From a virus, in IMG/VR virus record IMGVR_UViG_3300024359_000003, positions 62,001-126,000 of that record: a stretch of DNA of 64,000 nucleotides. One strand, 5' to 3'. The position numbers and the translations under genes were made by a program. The first letter of the stretch is position 1; the number at the start of each line of letters is the position of its first letter. This document shows positions 9,514 through 20,800 of this stretch, one piece after another. The notes beneath the pieces are model-generated. The model was not told where the DNA came from. It did not search any database and was given only the letters and a program-made list of their open reading frames with translations.

Positions 9514-12500
9514 ATGGCGATAACGATTAACACACAAGCAGAAGGTATTTCGTATAAGGATAAGTCCTTTGCCCTATTAAGAACTAACCCCAAGTTAACT
9601 TCTAATGTCAAATTAATTACTGACGAAGAGGGAGATATCTATTTAAGCTCAATCAAGGCAAATAGAACTCTATCGCAGTATGAATATCAGAAATATCCTA
9701 TTTCTAGTTCAGGTGAATATTGTAGGGACGTTGCTCAGTTTTACGGAAGATTAAGTAAAGATGAAAGATATCAGGTCGGTAGGGAATTTACAGATCTAAG
9801 TGTTTCTAAAGACTATTCTACACAATATGAAAACCTATATAATTACGGAGCTTCATTCAATTATACAAAGGCCTATGACGAGCAATATAGAATATTTGCT
9901 CCAATATGGTTAGAAGAAAGTGTTCCTGAAAAATTTATAATTTATAGAATTAAAGATGTAGATTTTAAAGAAAAATCTTTAGAAGATGATCCTAGTCAAA
10001 ATTCTAGAATTCAAGAAATGTTATCTAATGCGACTTTAATAAAATCGTATGATATGACTAATAACTCTAAGCTAGGGAGATATCTAAATAGTCACGTATC
10101 TAATCCCTTAATTCCTAAGTCGCATATTGATTTTAATTTTGAACTGGATGATCCTACTTCCTTTAACGGAATAGACGTAATGTTAGGTGGCTTTGTTGAA
10201 AAGTCAGATTATATAGATGATGATTACGTTAAAGAAGACCTTCCCGAAATTTTAGCTAATAATACATTAACAACTAGCTTTGAAAGAAACGGAATTGTTT
10301 CTCACAATATAATTAATTTAGAATTTTTATTTGACGATAATGAAGCCGACGACTATAATGTTTATAGATATTTTGGAATTTTCGTAGATGAACATCAAGA
10401 AGGAACTGTAGTTGTCAATTCTGTAAATTCAATAGGACACTTAAATTTAGATATAAGCAATTCATCGTCTGACGAATTAGATAAATTACCATCTATAAAG
10501 GATTACACCCAGCCGATTCTTGGATGGGTAAAAGATATTAATAATAAATATCATAACGTTTTAAATAGATTTAGAAAGACTAGAATAGAAAAAAACCAAA
10601 TACTAACATCATATAATGGAGACTCTTCTATTTTTGTAAATAAAAAACAAACAGAGTTTAACACCCCCGTAATAAACAAAACACCATTTAATGGTTTTAT
10701 AGAATTAAATATAATAGACCAGCCTTCTGATAATGATAAAGTATTTTTAGGAGACTTGCTCGAGATAAGTATTGAAAACTTTAATTTGGGTGATTTTGTT
10801 TTAATCGCAGACACTTCTCTTCCAATTGGAACATTTCAAGAAAATAGATATTCTGCAATAGGTAATACTTCTCAAATAGCAGCAGCACTTGCAGCGGCGA
10901 TTAGAAATGCAGAAGTTATACCGTATAATGCTAGCTCTATAAAGAACAGGGTGATCATAGATGACTACTCACAGGGAAGGAATAAGAATACAACTGTATT
11001 TGGTATTAGTTCATCTAATCCGAACCCCTTTATCGATATGCAAAGTTCAACCGACGCAAATCTTGCATTTTCAAATAAGTATAACGACTTTATAAGTGAA
11101 GGTGGAACTGTTACGGGTGGATTGCAATTAGGAGACTATGAAATTTACACTATGATTGGTGGATGTTCTGTTAATCAGGGTGTATTAATATCCCCTAACG
11201 AAATAGGAAACCTACAGGTAGGGTATTTTATTAAAGAACTTAATAAGGATAACTATGTTAGGATTATAGAAATAATAAAAGATCCTTATTCAGAAAACTT
11301 TAGAGTTATTTTTCAAAAACCGGTGGTTTTTTCAATGGACAATGTGATTACAAGTTATGAAACCTATGATACTCCCTTTGGAAAGTTTTCAGCGTATGAT
11401 TTCAAGGATTTTAATTTTGATTTCTACGATACTTCAAATTCTAAAATAGACTTTTTAGTTTTAGAGAGCATGCAATATAAGAATGATGAAGCTTCGTTTG
11501 GAGTAGCAAATGTTTCTTCCATTTACGTCCTCGAAGCCAATGACCAACCTTTTCCTGGAGCAGATCCTTATATATTAATACATGATATAGACGTTAGTGA
11601 ATTTATTAAAAAAGGAGACTTTGTAAAGGTCGATACGGTAGGTAATCCTGGTGAACAGGAATGGACAGAGGTAAAAGATGTAATCTATACATCAATGGGT
11701 ACGATGTTCTTTACTAAAATAATCACGAAGGATTTAGCATCTGCTAATTATTTTTTCAACCAGTCTAACGTTGCTGATATCTATGAAGATTTTATATTTA
11801 AACCGGGTCCTGGTAATAGTCAATTATTTAAGTTTAAATCTTTATCTAGTATTATTAGAGATGATATAGTTGAAAGTGATTTTATAGATACAGAAATCAT
11901 TAATGAATATGATAGGTTAAAGGAGAACTCATTAAAGGAGACGAGTGTTAATTCAAGAGTCGTACCTACTATATGTAAATTTAATTTAAAAGATTCTACT
12001 AACTCTAGAAATTTATCATACATCCTAAACACCAATGAAGCATTCGGTGTAAATAATTTATCAGCTGATATTACTAAACTTTCAGAAAGATCAGCTGAAA
12101 AACTAAATATGGAACACTTCTATATACATAATATTCCTACATATTTATTAGAACCTAGCAGTATTCCATTACTTATGGATTATGTCTATGAAGGGTACGA
12201 AAAGCCTTATTCAGAATTAGTCGCAAATTTAAAAAGCACTGACTTTGATTATTTTTCAACTATATTAAACTATACAGGTGCTCATCAAAATGATAGCTCA
12301 GGTCTAGCGACAATTGAACCCGGTGAATGGGTTAATTCAACCCCACTTAAAATGTACACTAAAATGCAAGGTGGAGATTCTGTTAATTTTTCATCTACAG
12401 TTTTTAAAGGATTAAGATATATTTATAAAGATAGAACTGAATTTTTATCGACTAGCCCGATATCTTTTAAATCTTCGTCTGATGTAAATGATTTTAAAGT

Positions 12501-14343
12501 TGCAACAATACTTAACTATACTTCTAACGACGAAATAAACAACACGGGAGTAGATATAGAGGTTGTAAGAAATAATAAATTTAAAACTATTAGCATTCTT
12601 ATAAATTTACAAGTTCCTACAAATGATATATCACAATTAGACAGATATTTGTTATATAATTTAAATGACCTTTTAAATGAAGGAGAAATACTTGATAGTA
12701 ATATTAGAGGTTTCTTAGAGTTTGGAGGTAGCTCAGTAACAGTATGGAATACTGAAGATCCTGAAATTACAACGATAGTGGAAGCTTCGGTGCAATCAGT
12801 TGGCGAAAATACACCTAAATTTACACAAGACATTTTTAAAATAGATGAGCAATATTCATATATATTATTTGAAAGTGGAAATGAAACTTATTCTTTACAG
12901 GTTGTTTCGGTGATAGACGATTCACAAATAATAGTTAAAGGTCTTCCTTACCTATGGGTATTAAATCAGCAGACTGGAGAATATTATCAGGATTTAGATG
13001 TACCCTATGACGATCCAACTACGATTCCTAACATTATACCTCTTAAATATTATAACGGTGGTAAAAAGGCATGGGATAATGCATTACAAGACGTTTCTTC
13101 ATTTGGATTTGCAGATAGAATTAATACACATAGAGATATAACGTATACTACTATTCTAGAGAATGGAGATATAGAGTCAGGTCAGTTTTGTTTAGAAATA
13201 CAAAGCGGTGTTGAGTTTGTAAAAACCTCAATTTTAGACATAGAAATAGATGATGATAAACCTAAGGCATTTAAATTAAATAATGATAATATAGGTTATA
13301 ATCTGGTTGCAAGAGAAGATGGTGGATATTACACTACTCTTAAAAGAATGAACGGTAGCTATGATCCTTTATTTAAAGATGTTGTAACTTTTTCATCTCC
13401 CTATGGCAATTATAAATTTAGAAATACCTTAGATTCTTTTAATGAAGAGCAAGAGAACAGGTTGAAAAAATACAACAGACTGATAGGAGTAAATTGTATG
13501 TTTAATTCTAATTTAGGAGTTGATGAAAATTACGGAATTATCAATAACTTTTTCTTTCATAAAGTAAATGAATTACAGCCGAAGGTTATTAAACTAAGTC
13601 AAGAATCAGATAAACTACCCCTATATCCATTAATTGGAGAAATAGCAATAGATAAAAAAGATTTAAACCTATTTAAGAGTAAATATGCTAAAGACTATTA
13701 TACAAGGTCCTTTGGTGGAACAAATAGATCAAAGGAAGTCCATGGAACATTAAGCCCTATAGAAGAAAGATCTTTCTTTGCATCTACAATAATGAAAGTT
13801 AAAAATGAATATGATATAACTTCATACAATTTAAAAAGAGTAAGATCTCTTCAAGCGTTAGATGTAATTAGATATGATGAAAGAGAAGATGATGGTGCTT
13901 ATATTTTTGAAGATTCTCAAAAAATTCACATTGACTTCTACATCGCTAATTCTATTGTAAGAAAATTAAAAGAAGAAAATATAACTGCGTATTATTCAAG
14001 GTACGCTACTTCTGAATATTCGTATGGAGATAAAACAACATTGGAAGATGATTCAACAATATACATTGAAGAAAACATTATACCTAGATTTATAATAGAT
14101 CAAATAAAGGTATATGGAACTGAAATAGCAGGGTATCTTCCAAGTGATGATATAAATCAATCTAAATATAGTGAATTGGAAAGCGTAACTAATATAGAAG
14201 ATATTACATCTGATGGGTTTTTTGAACTTACTAATTTTGAAATCAGAAGTTTCGCTGAAAAGCCTTTAAATTTCAGATTAATATATAATAAAAAACCAGG
14301 GTATCGATATAATTTGAGGGTCCATTCTAAAATAATTGCATAA
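9514..14343 (+). CDS. Giant tail/baseplate structural protein (1609 aa)
   Basis: This is the longest gene in the window, encoding 1609 residues with no signal peptide or clear membrane segment. The composition is D, N, Y, I and S rich with many predicted beta strands. No catalytic motif was recognised. It is preceded by a GATATATA box and followed 2 bases later by the Hint-containing fibre gene, so it belongs to the late tail operon. Large size and position suggest a baseplate wedge or long-fibre component. I could not align it by eye with T4 gp7, gp10 or gp34. Confidence 0.65.
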   Translation: MAITINTQAEGISYKDKSFALLRTNPKLTSNVKLITDEEGDIYLSSIKANRTLSQYEYQKYPISSSGEYCRDVAQFYGRLSKDERYQVGREFTDLSVSKDYSTQYENLYNYGASFNYTKAYDEQYRIFAPIWLEESVPEKFIIYRIKDVDFKEKSLEDDPSQNSRIQEMLSNATLIKSYDMTNNSKLGRYLNSHVSNPLIPKSHIDFNFELDDPTSFNGIDVMLGGFVEKSDYIDDDYVKEDLPEILANNTLTTSFERNGIVSHNIINLEFLFDDNEADDYNVYRYFGIFVDEHQEGTVVVNSVNSIGHLNLDISNSSSDELDKLPSIKDYTQPILGWVKDINNKYHNVLNRFRKTRIEKNQILTSYNGDSSIFVNKKQTEFNTPVINKTPFNGFIELNIIDQPSDNDKVFLGDLLEISIENFNLGDFVLIADTSLPIGTFQENRYSAIGNTSQIAAALAAAIRNAEVIPYNASSIKNRVIIDDYSQGRNKNTTVFGISSSNPNPFIDMQSSTDANLAFSNKYNDFISEGGTVTGGLQLGDYEIYTMIGGCSVNQGVLISPNEIGNLQVGYFIKELNKDNYVRIIEIIKDPYSENFRVIFQKPVVFSMDNVITSYETYDTPFGKFSAYDFKDFNFDFYDTSNSKIDFLVLESMQYKNDEASFGVANVSSIYVLEANDQPFPGADPYILIHDIDVSEFIKKGDFVKVDTVGNPGEQEWTEVKDVIYTSMGTMFFTKIITKDLASANYFFNQSNVADIYEDFIFKPGPGNSQLFKFKSLSSIIRDDIVESDFIDTEIINEYDRLKENSLKETSVNSRVVPTICKFNLKDSTNSRNLSYILNTNEAFGVNNLSADITKLSERSAEKLNMEHFYIHNIPTYLLEPSSIPLLMDYVYEGYEKPYSELVANLKSTDFDYFSTILNYTGAHQNDSSGLATIEPGEWVNSTPLKMYTKMQGGDSVNFSSTVFKGLRYIYKDRTEFLSTSPISFKSSSDVNDFKVATILNYTSNDEINNTGVDIEVVRNNKFKTISILINLQVPTNDISQLDRYLLYNLNDLLNEGEILDSNIRGFLEFGGSSVTVWNTEDPEITTIVEASVQSVGENTPKFTQDIFKIDEQYSYILFESGNETYSLQVVSVIDDSQIIVKGLPYLWVLNQQTGEYYQDLDVPYDDPTTIPNIIPLKYYNGGKKAWDNALQDVSSFGFADRINTHRDITYTTILENGDIESGQFCLEIQSGVEFVKTSILDIEIDDDKPKAFKLNNDNIGYNLVAREDGGYYTTLKRMNGSYDPLFKDVVTFSSPYGNYKFRNTLDSFNEEQENRLKKYNRLIGVNCMFNSNLGVDENYGIINNFFFHKVNELQPKVIKLSQESDKLPLYPLIGEIAIDKKDLNLFKSKYAKDYYTRSFGGTNRSKEVHGTLSPIEERSFFASTIMKVKNEYDITSYNLKRVRSLQALDVIRYDEREDDGAYIFEDSQKIHIDFYIANSIVRKLKEENITAYYSRYATSEYSYGDKTTLEDDSTIYIEENIIPRFIIDQIKVYGTEIAGYLPSDDINQSKYSELESVTNIEDITSDGFFELTNFEIRSFAEKPLNFRLIYNKKPGYRYNLRVHSKIIA

Positions 14344-14345
14344 AA

Positions 14346-17300
14346 ATGAACATAAGAATCAAAGAACTTTTTAAGAGTGATCTAGATCCTAACAGTAGTG
14401 AATGGTGGTCAAAGGATAAAATTGATAAAATTAATTTTAATTTTAGACTAATGAAAAACGGAGGGCCAAGTGGCCCTGTAGGAATTGAAGGACCAAATGG
14501 TGAAGATGGTGATAAGGGTGAAGACGGTCTACAAGGAACTGAGGGACCACGTGGAACACAGGGTATGATAGGACCAGAGTCAAGTGGAACTTGGAAATCA
14601 CAAGAGATAACAGATGATAATAATCCAACACAAAGGGTAATATATCCTTCCGTTGCTGTTAATCAGAGTGGAACGGTTACATTAGCAATTGGTGCATCGG
14701 CTCATTTAGATAGCAATGGGGAATTAATAAGTCCTTATTATGGTGAATTATCAACAGAGCCTGTCAGTGCTTCGAAGAGCGGAACATTAAATATTATAAC
14801 AGAAGCTTCAACCGGTTCAAGCCCCAATAACCCCACTCCATCTCCTCAGAATTCTATCATATTTGCAGAAGATAAACATCTCGATAAGTCATATAATATT
14901 GGATTAAAAATAGAAGAAGATAGTAATAATATTGAATTTCCTGTTTTAACATTTACTCCGGATATCAATGCTGATCACGTAAATAATAAATTTGCTATAA
15001 AATTTGATAGAGACAATAGGTTTTATTTTAATGGAACCATTCAAAACGTATTAGGTGCCGAATCCGTAATTCCGTATGAACTTAATGTAGATGCAACCTC
15101 GCCGGGTAGTGTAATAGAATTTAAAGTAGGGGAGATAAAGTATTCTAATCACTCTCCAAGTTTAAATAAATTACTAAAATCACACGACACACAGGGAAGA
15201 GTTGAATGGGAAGATGTTTTTAACATGTTTCAAGTATTCCCCGTGGGATCTATAATAAGAATACCCAGTGATACCTTCTTTGGTGAAGAGAACTTTAATC
15301 TATCGGATGCCGAGACAGGGCCTATGTTAATTGTAGACGGAGATGAAGTAATTAAAACAAACTTCGGATCAGGTAAACCAACCGGGCTTTATGCAGGATG
15401 GTACTTATGTAATGGAGAAACATGGGGTGATGGAGGAATCGTAGCATACGATACACCTAACTTAAACGGGTTTGACTGGGCTATTACTAATATAGCAGGT
15501 TTAACGGGAGATTTATCAGGCAGTACAAGTGGAGGTAGCTTAGCCACATATAATGGTAATATACTTTTTTCAGGAGGAGTTAGTGCATTGGGTCTCGATG
15601 GTTCTGGATTAAACCCTAATGTCATATCACATTCTTTTGATAATAGTACAGAAGATGTAAGAATATATGACAATGAAAATATACAGTTTGCGCCTTCTGA
15701 GCATATCATAATGGGAGAACAAATTAGTATAATTTATTTGAAAGAATATGATTATAAGTGGAGTACGGCCGCCGCCTCTACCAGCTCTTCTAATATACAA
15801 TTACAATATCACGCGATGACAGGATCTATGGATTCAAATACTATCGCACCAGGCACGTACAGCACTAACATAGATATTGCAATGCAATATGCAACTACAT
15901 TAAACCCAGAAACAATACAATGGACGGCAGACGGTGCTCCAAGTGATGGAGCTCAATTAGATGCTTATTGGAATAACGATAATAATTTTGCAAATGGTAA
16001 TGTAAGATGCTATTCAAACGGACAGGAATTAGCAGACGGATGGTTAGCTAGAGAATCTGGTGGACAGAATGGATGGGGCTATGCAAGAAAATATATTAAT
16101 GGTGTTGGGATATCTTCAGATGACGCTTTAGAAACAGAGCCTAAAGAATGCTGGATGATGTATTCTGAAAGTGTAAATGGAGTTGACGGTACGTATTCTA
16201 GCATTGGTATTTCTAATAACGGACTGCTCCCTCCTGTAACAATGACAGAGGCAGATGTAACCGGGTTTACTGGATGGCCAGCCGGCACTTCTTTGGAAAA
16301 AGTATTTATTTCTAATAAAATAGACAATCATCCAGATGTCGTGGGATCTTCTAGTGATTTTAAAGATTATGAAAATACTTCACATATATGGAAACGTAAT
16401 GATGGAAATAATACCATAGATCAATTAACTGATGGTTGGTATAGGAGTGTACCAAATACGGATACGTATCTGGTTAATTTTGGCTTCGGTGGTATGTTAA
16501 CAATAGATTCTGGATTATATATGGCATGGAGAAAATATTGGTCAGCAAATGATAATGAATTTAAAGGAGATGTTATAAAATCTAGATTTGTACAATGGTC
16601 GAGTGGAGACCTTTCTCTTGGAATAGGTGCTACTACGGCATGTGATGCAACTTCAGGTAATGATATATTTTATTCTTCTGATATGTTTGAATTAGGAGAA
16701 AACCCTGGATCATGGCGCGTAACGAATTTAGGTGCATCTAATTCAAATGCCGAGAATGAAGGTAGAGTTTCGTCATGGTTGTCAAACCAAATATACGTAA
16801 GACAAGACCAGAGTTCTAACACAGTTCTTTATAGTTCAATCGCTAATCTTGGAAAATATCCACTTACATTATTAAAATCAGATACCTTTATTCCAGGAAC
16901 AAACATCTCGATAAAAATAGCCGACTGGACTGGAGACTCTGGTACATCAGGATATACAGGTGAACATTATAAAGCTATTGATTCAAATAGTCAAGCAACT
17001 GCCACTAATCCGACAGAATGCTCGGGAGGAAGTCCATCCGGTGTTATATTTGACTGGGATGACGGAAATACCAATAATACACTTAATTATTTCGGTGGAG
17101 GAGGTAATGGAAATGTTTATTTTACGCTTAGTGGCATATCTCCATCCCAGCTTAGTTCTTCTAATTTTACTATAGAGGATCCTAGCAACAGCATGAATTG
17201 GGCTAGTGTAAGTTTCAACCCAGGTGACAATTATGTATCACTAAGTATCATGACGCCAATAGAAGAGCCTAGTGAAATATTGGACTTAGATTTTGATTAT

Positions 17301-17840
17301 AGTGGTACATTGAATGAACTCGCTAGCGATACTACTATAGGAATTTCCATTGATCCATGTCACGTTGAAGGTACTGTAATTAGTATGGCAAATGGAACTA
17401 CTAAATTAGTTGAAAACTTAAAAGTAGGAGATGTATTAGATTCGTTTGATATAAAAGGATTAAGCGATAGTGGTGAATGGAGAAATTTTAAAACTAATGC
17501 GATGGAATTCAGGGCTCCTAAGTCATCTGCTAAAATAGTCAGAATAATAAAAGGAACTTATAAGAACTATCAAGATATTAATAACGGATTAACTAAAATA
17601 ACAAACGAACACCCTATATTAATAAAAAGACCAGATGGAGAAATATTCTTTAAACAGGCTCTTTATATTGATACGACCGACATGATATATGTTAATGAAA
17701 AATGGACAAGAGTTAACTCTAATGAAACTATTCACAAAACGGTTAACACATATTCTATTGATGTTGAAAATGAAGATGTTTATATTGCAGACGGTATTTT
17801 ATGCCATAATGTTGAAGAGCTAGAGGAAAAGGTCCAGTAA
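14346..17840 (+). CDS. Collagen-like tail fibre with C-terminal Hint (intein-like) domain
   Basis: This 1164-residue protein has four visible parts. An N-terminal attachment segment (KIDKINFNFRLM) leads into about 13 G-x-y collagen triplets (residues 40-78). A tail-collar-like region follows, with PVGSII near residue 298 and GWYLCNG near 351. The middle is a large beta and low-complexity receptor-type region. The C-terminus is a Hint domain, about residues 1005-1155: Cys1005 in DPCHVEGT, the TNEH block ending at His1089, an SIDVENEDVYIADG strand block, and the terminal His1154-Asn1155. Only nine residues follow (VEELEEKVQ). Because the residue after Asn is Val, classical splicing is unlikely; autocleavage like that of bacterial intein-like domains is an inference. 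Confidence 0.8.
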   Translation: MNIRIKELFKSDLDPNSSEWWSKDKIDKINFNFRLMKNGGPSGPVGIEGPNGEDGDKGEDGLQGTEGPRGTQGMIGPESSGTWKSQEITDDNNPTQRVIYPSVAVNQSGTVTLAIGASAHLDSNGELISPYYGELSTEPVSASKSGTLNIITEASTGSSPNNPTPSPQNSIIFAEDKHLDKSYNIGLKIEEDSNNIEFPVLTFTPDINADHVNNKFAIKFDRDNRFYFNGTIQNVLGAESVIPYELNVDATSPGSVIEFKVGEIKYSNHSPSLNKLLKSHDTQGRVEWEDVFNMFQVFPVGSIIRIPSDTFFGEENFNLSDAETGPMLIVDGDEVIKTNFGSGKPTGLYAGWYLCNGETWGDGGIVAYDTPNLNGFDWAITNIAGLTGDLSGSTSGGSLATYNGNILFSGGVSALGLDGSGLNPNVISHSFDNSTEDVRIYDNENIQFAPSEHIIMGEQISIIYLKEYDYKWSTAAASTSSSNIQLQYHAMTGSMDSNTIAPGTYSTNIDIAMQYATTLNPETIQWTADGAPSDGAQLDAYWNNDNNFANGNVRCYSNGQELADGWLARESGGQNGWGYARKYINGVGISSDDALETEPKECWMMYSESVNGVDGTYSSIGISNNGLLPPVTMTEADVTGFTGWPAGTSLEKVFISNKIDNHPDVVGSSSDFKDYENTSHIWKRNDGNNTIDQLTDGWYRSVPNTDTYLVNFGFGGMLTIDSGLYMAWRKYWSANDNEFKGDVIKSRFVQWSSGDLSLGIGATTACDATSGNDIFYSSDMFELGENPGSWRVTNLGASNSNAENEGRVSSWLSNQIYVRQDQSSNTVLYSSIANLGKYPLTLLKSDTFIPGTNISIKIADWTGDSGTSGYTGEHYKAIDSNSQATATNPTECSGGSPSGVIFDWDDGNTNNTLNYFGGGGNGNVYFTLSGISPSQLSSSNFTIEDPSNSMNWASVSFNPGDNYVSLSIMTPIEEPSEILDLDFDYSGTLNELASDTTIGISIDPCHVEGTVISMANGTTKLVENLKVGDVLDSFDIKGLSDSGEWRNFKTNAMEFRAPKSSAKIVRIIKGTYKNYQDINNGLTKITNEHPILIKRPDGEIFFKQALYIDTTDMIYVNEKWTRVNSNETIHKTVNTYSIDVENEDVYIADGILCHNVEELEEKVQ

Positions 17841-17861
17841 TAATTAGTTCTAGAAATTAAA

Positions 17862-17869
17862 GATATATA
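17862..17869 (+). promoter_or_regulatory. GATATATA box, candidate late promoter
   Basis: An exact GATATATA sits in the 52-base gap between the two collagen-like fibre genes, 23 bases upstream of the second ATG, followed by an A/T-rich leader. It is the same octamer as at the other late-type genes. Confidence 0.45.
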
Positions 17870-17892
17870 CTAAATAAATAAAGATTTAAGTA

Positions 17893-20800
17893 ATGCCAAT
17901 ACCTATTAATTTAAAGCAGATTCTACAATCTGATACACAACAGGAAAAACTGGATAAAGTTAATTATAACTTTGATCAGTTAGTTGCTAATGGCGGTGGA
18001 CCAATGGGAGCCACTGGTTCTATTGGTGAAACGGGATTTCAGGGTGCAACTGGTGACGATGGTCCTCAGGGTATTGACGGTCCTCAGGGTTTTCAAGGAC
18101 CTGCTGACGCTTCTAATAATTCAAAATGGAAAGACGGAGCAATATGGTACAATGGAGCTCTTAATATTAAAACTATAGTACCTGAACATGAGCTGGCAGG
18201 TCCAGCAACACAGGTGAATTTCCCTCCAACTAACGTATTATTAGGTTATGCAAGTAATGATGATGAGTATAATGATTTAAATTTAATATCGGGGTATCTA
18301 AATAGCGTTTTATTAATTAATAAGAATTCAAATTATCATGATTCTAACATTAGATTAATATCTGAAAAAGGAACAGATAAGTATTTAGACATAGCATTGA
18401 CTAATTATCCTGCTTTAAGTTCAATTGGCGAACAGTCTGTTCTAGAATTTAAATTTGCATCTAGTGTAGCGGCAGGAGAATATAGATGGAATGCAGATAC
18501 GTACATAATCAACGATGTCAATGATAATGAGATGATGTCAATGGACGCTATTAACGGTGTAAAATTTACAGGATCATTTCTTTCTACTAACGATGCAATA
18601 TTTACAGGTAGTATTTTTAAAATTAATAACTCTTACGTAGGTGGAACAACTAACACTAACCCAGATGTAGATAAGATTGCGGTGGCATTAGACAATACTG
18701 GAACGATAGGTTTTAAGGAAGCATCTGAAATAGGTGCAAGTGTTCCCATAGGAACAATAATATCTTTTCATTATGACACATATATTGATGTTAGTAACTT
18801 TACACAGAATCAAACAATAAATTTAAATAGTGATCCAAGTACGATAGATATTGTAGTTGGAAGAGGAGTTGCAGGTACGCAATATGAGGGATGGTATTTA
18901 TGTAATGGTCAAACTTGGAAAAATAGTAATATAAACTACACTGTTCCTAATTTAAATTCCTTTTCATTTAATTTTACAACAAACGTAGGCCAAATAACAT
19001 CACTAAGTGGTGCATCAAGACCTAATTTTATAGGAGGAGGTCTATTTACTTTCTCTCAAGACGCGAATTCAATTGAATATGATATAACTGTTGATTCTAC
19101 AGAGGCATGGGTAAGTGAGACTTCAACTAATTCTAATTATGCAACAACTGAGTATGCGGTTGTTAAAACTCCTCAATTAATATATTTAGGAGCATCTGAT
19201 TTATATTATAATGTTACAGGCCCTGCTCCTCTTACATTCCCTGCCATGTATTCTAAATTATTAGATAACAATAGCACAACATATAACGATGCAGTATTTC
19301 CTAATTCACCAGATGAAGCAGGAGCAGATAGATGGAGAGAAATAAATTTAGTAGATGCTAATGGATATCAAGGTAATTCGATTATCGTTGGACAGCCACT
19401 TCAATCAGCAGGTAGAGAAATTAAAAATACTACAACAGGAACATGGTCAGCAGGAAGTACGTCAGATGTTCAACTCGAATACGGCCAAGTTAATATATTT
19501 GACTTAAGATTAACAGCTAGAGGTAAAGATACCTCATGGTCATCAAATCCTTCTCCAGAATCACCACCTAATTGCAATACTGAAAGAGAAGCAGAATCTT
19601 ATTCATGGTTTACTGACTGGTCAGAAAGATGGAATGGAAATACATCTACTACATCTGCATGGAATTACGTAGGAGAATTTAATCCAAGTTCAACTAGTTC
19701 ATATTACGAAGGTCAGATTTTTAGTTATCAAAACAACTTTTATACAGTTTCTCCCGGACAGTCCAGTATGGGAATAGATCCGGTGGCTTTAAATATAACA
19801 GATCCATCTGCACATATAGTTGCAACTGGAAGCTCATGGGAAAAAGGAGGAAATAGCTGGTATGGTACTCCTCGTTATTTTTATAGATTGCCTAAAGTAG
19901 AAGATCCTGAAGAAGAGAGTTGGCACTATAGTCCTATGAATCAATCAAACAGTCCTTCTAATTCTGCTCCTCCGCCGAACAACAGATTTAGTTTAACACT
20001 AACAGGAGGTAGAGGAGGATATGGCGATTGGGCTACTAATACATCAGACGGCGCAATAGTACGTCCAATATCGGGAAGCCCTGGTCAATTTGAGCCCGTA
20101 TGGCCTTCACTTTATGAGCAGGCTAATTCTACCACAGCAAACGCATTAACAAGCGGAGAATTATATGATCAACAGGGAAGATGGACATGGCCAGCAGAGG
20201 TCTTTTTAGACATTTATAATGATATAGGTCAAACTGTTGCGATGGTTCAAGTTCCTATAATTACAAGATGGAACAAAGGTATAATAGAAGACCTCTATGA
20301 TAGTTTAACAATAGACCCGACAACTGACTTTCCACAATATTCAATGCCATATAACTATACAGAGGGTACTAATCACTGGAATACGGCTGCAACAATAGGT
20401 ACACAAGTTGGTCCGACAATAAGCGGTCCCGGTGGTACCATAGAAAAGATGTATAGCGGAGGATGGGAAAACCCAGGGACAGGTGTATTATCTGGAGAAG
20501 ATTGGGATTATTGGTATACTGGACAGAATGATACTGAATTTAGAAGATATCAGAGGGTTGAATTTAAAATCCTAGTATCACCTTCAGTTTCAAACGACAT
20601 ATATTCTTATTTAGATAATAATCCTGGTTCTACTATTAAATTTAGAACTGCATGGTGGAGTGATAAGATACAAGATGGAACCGAAGATTATTTAGATCCT
20701 GACACTGACAACGGTATATATAATGGCGGTGGAAGTCCGGATTACAGTTCTTCAGCATGGAATAGACAGCCGGCTGGAATGGGATACGATCCATCAGTGT

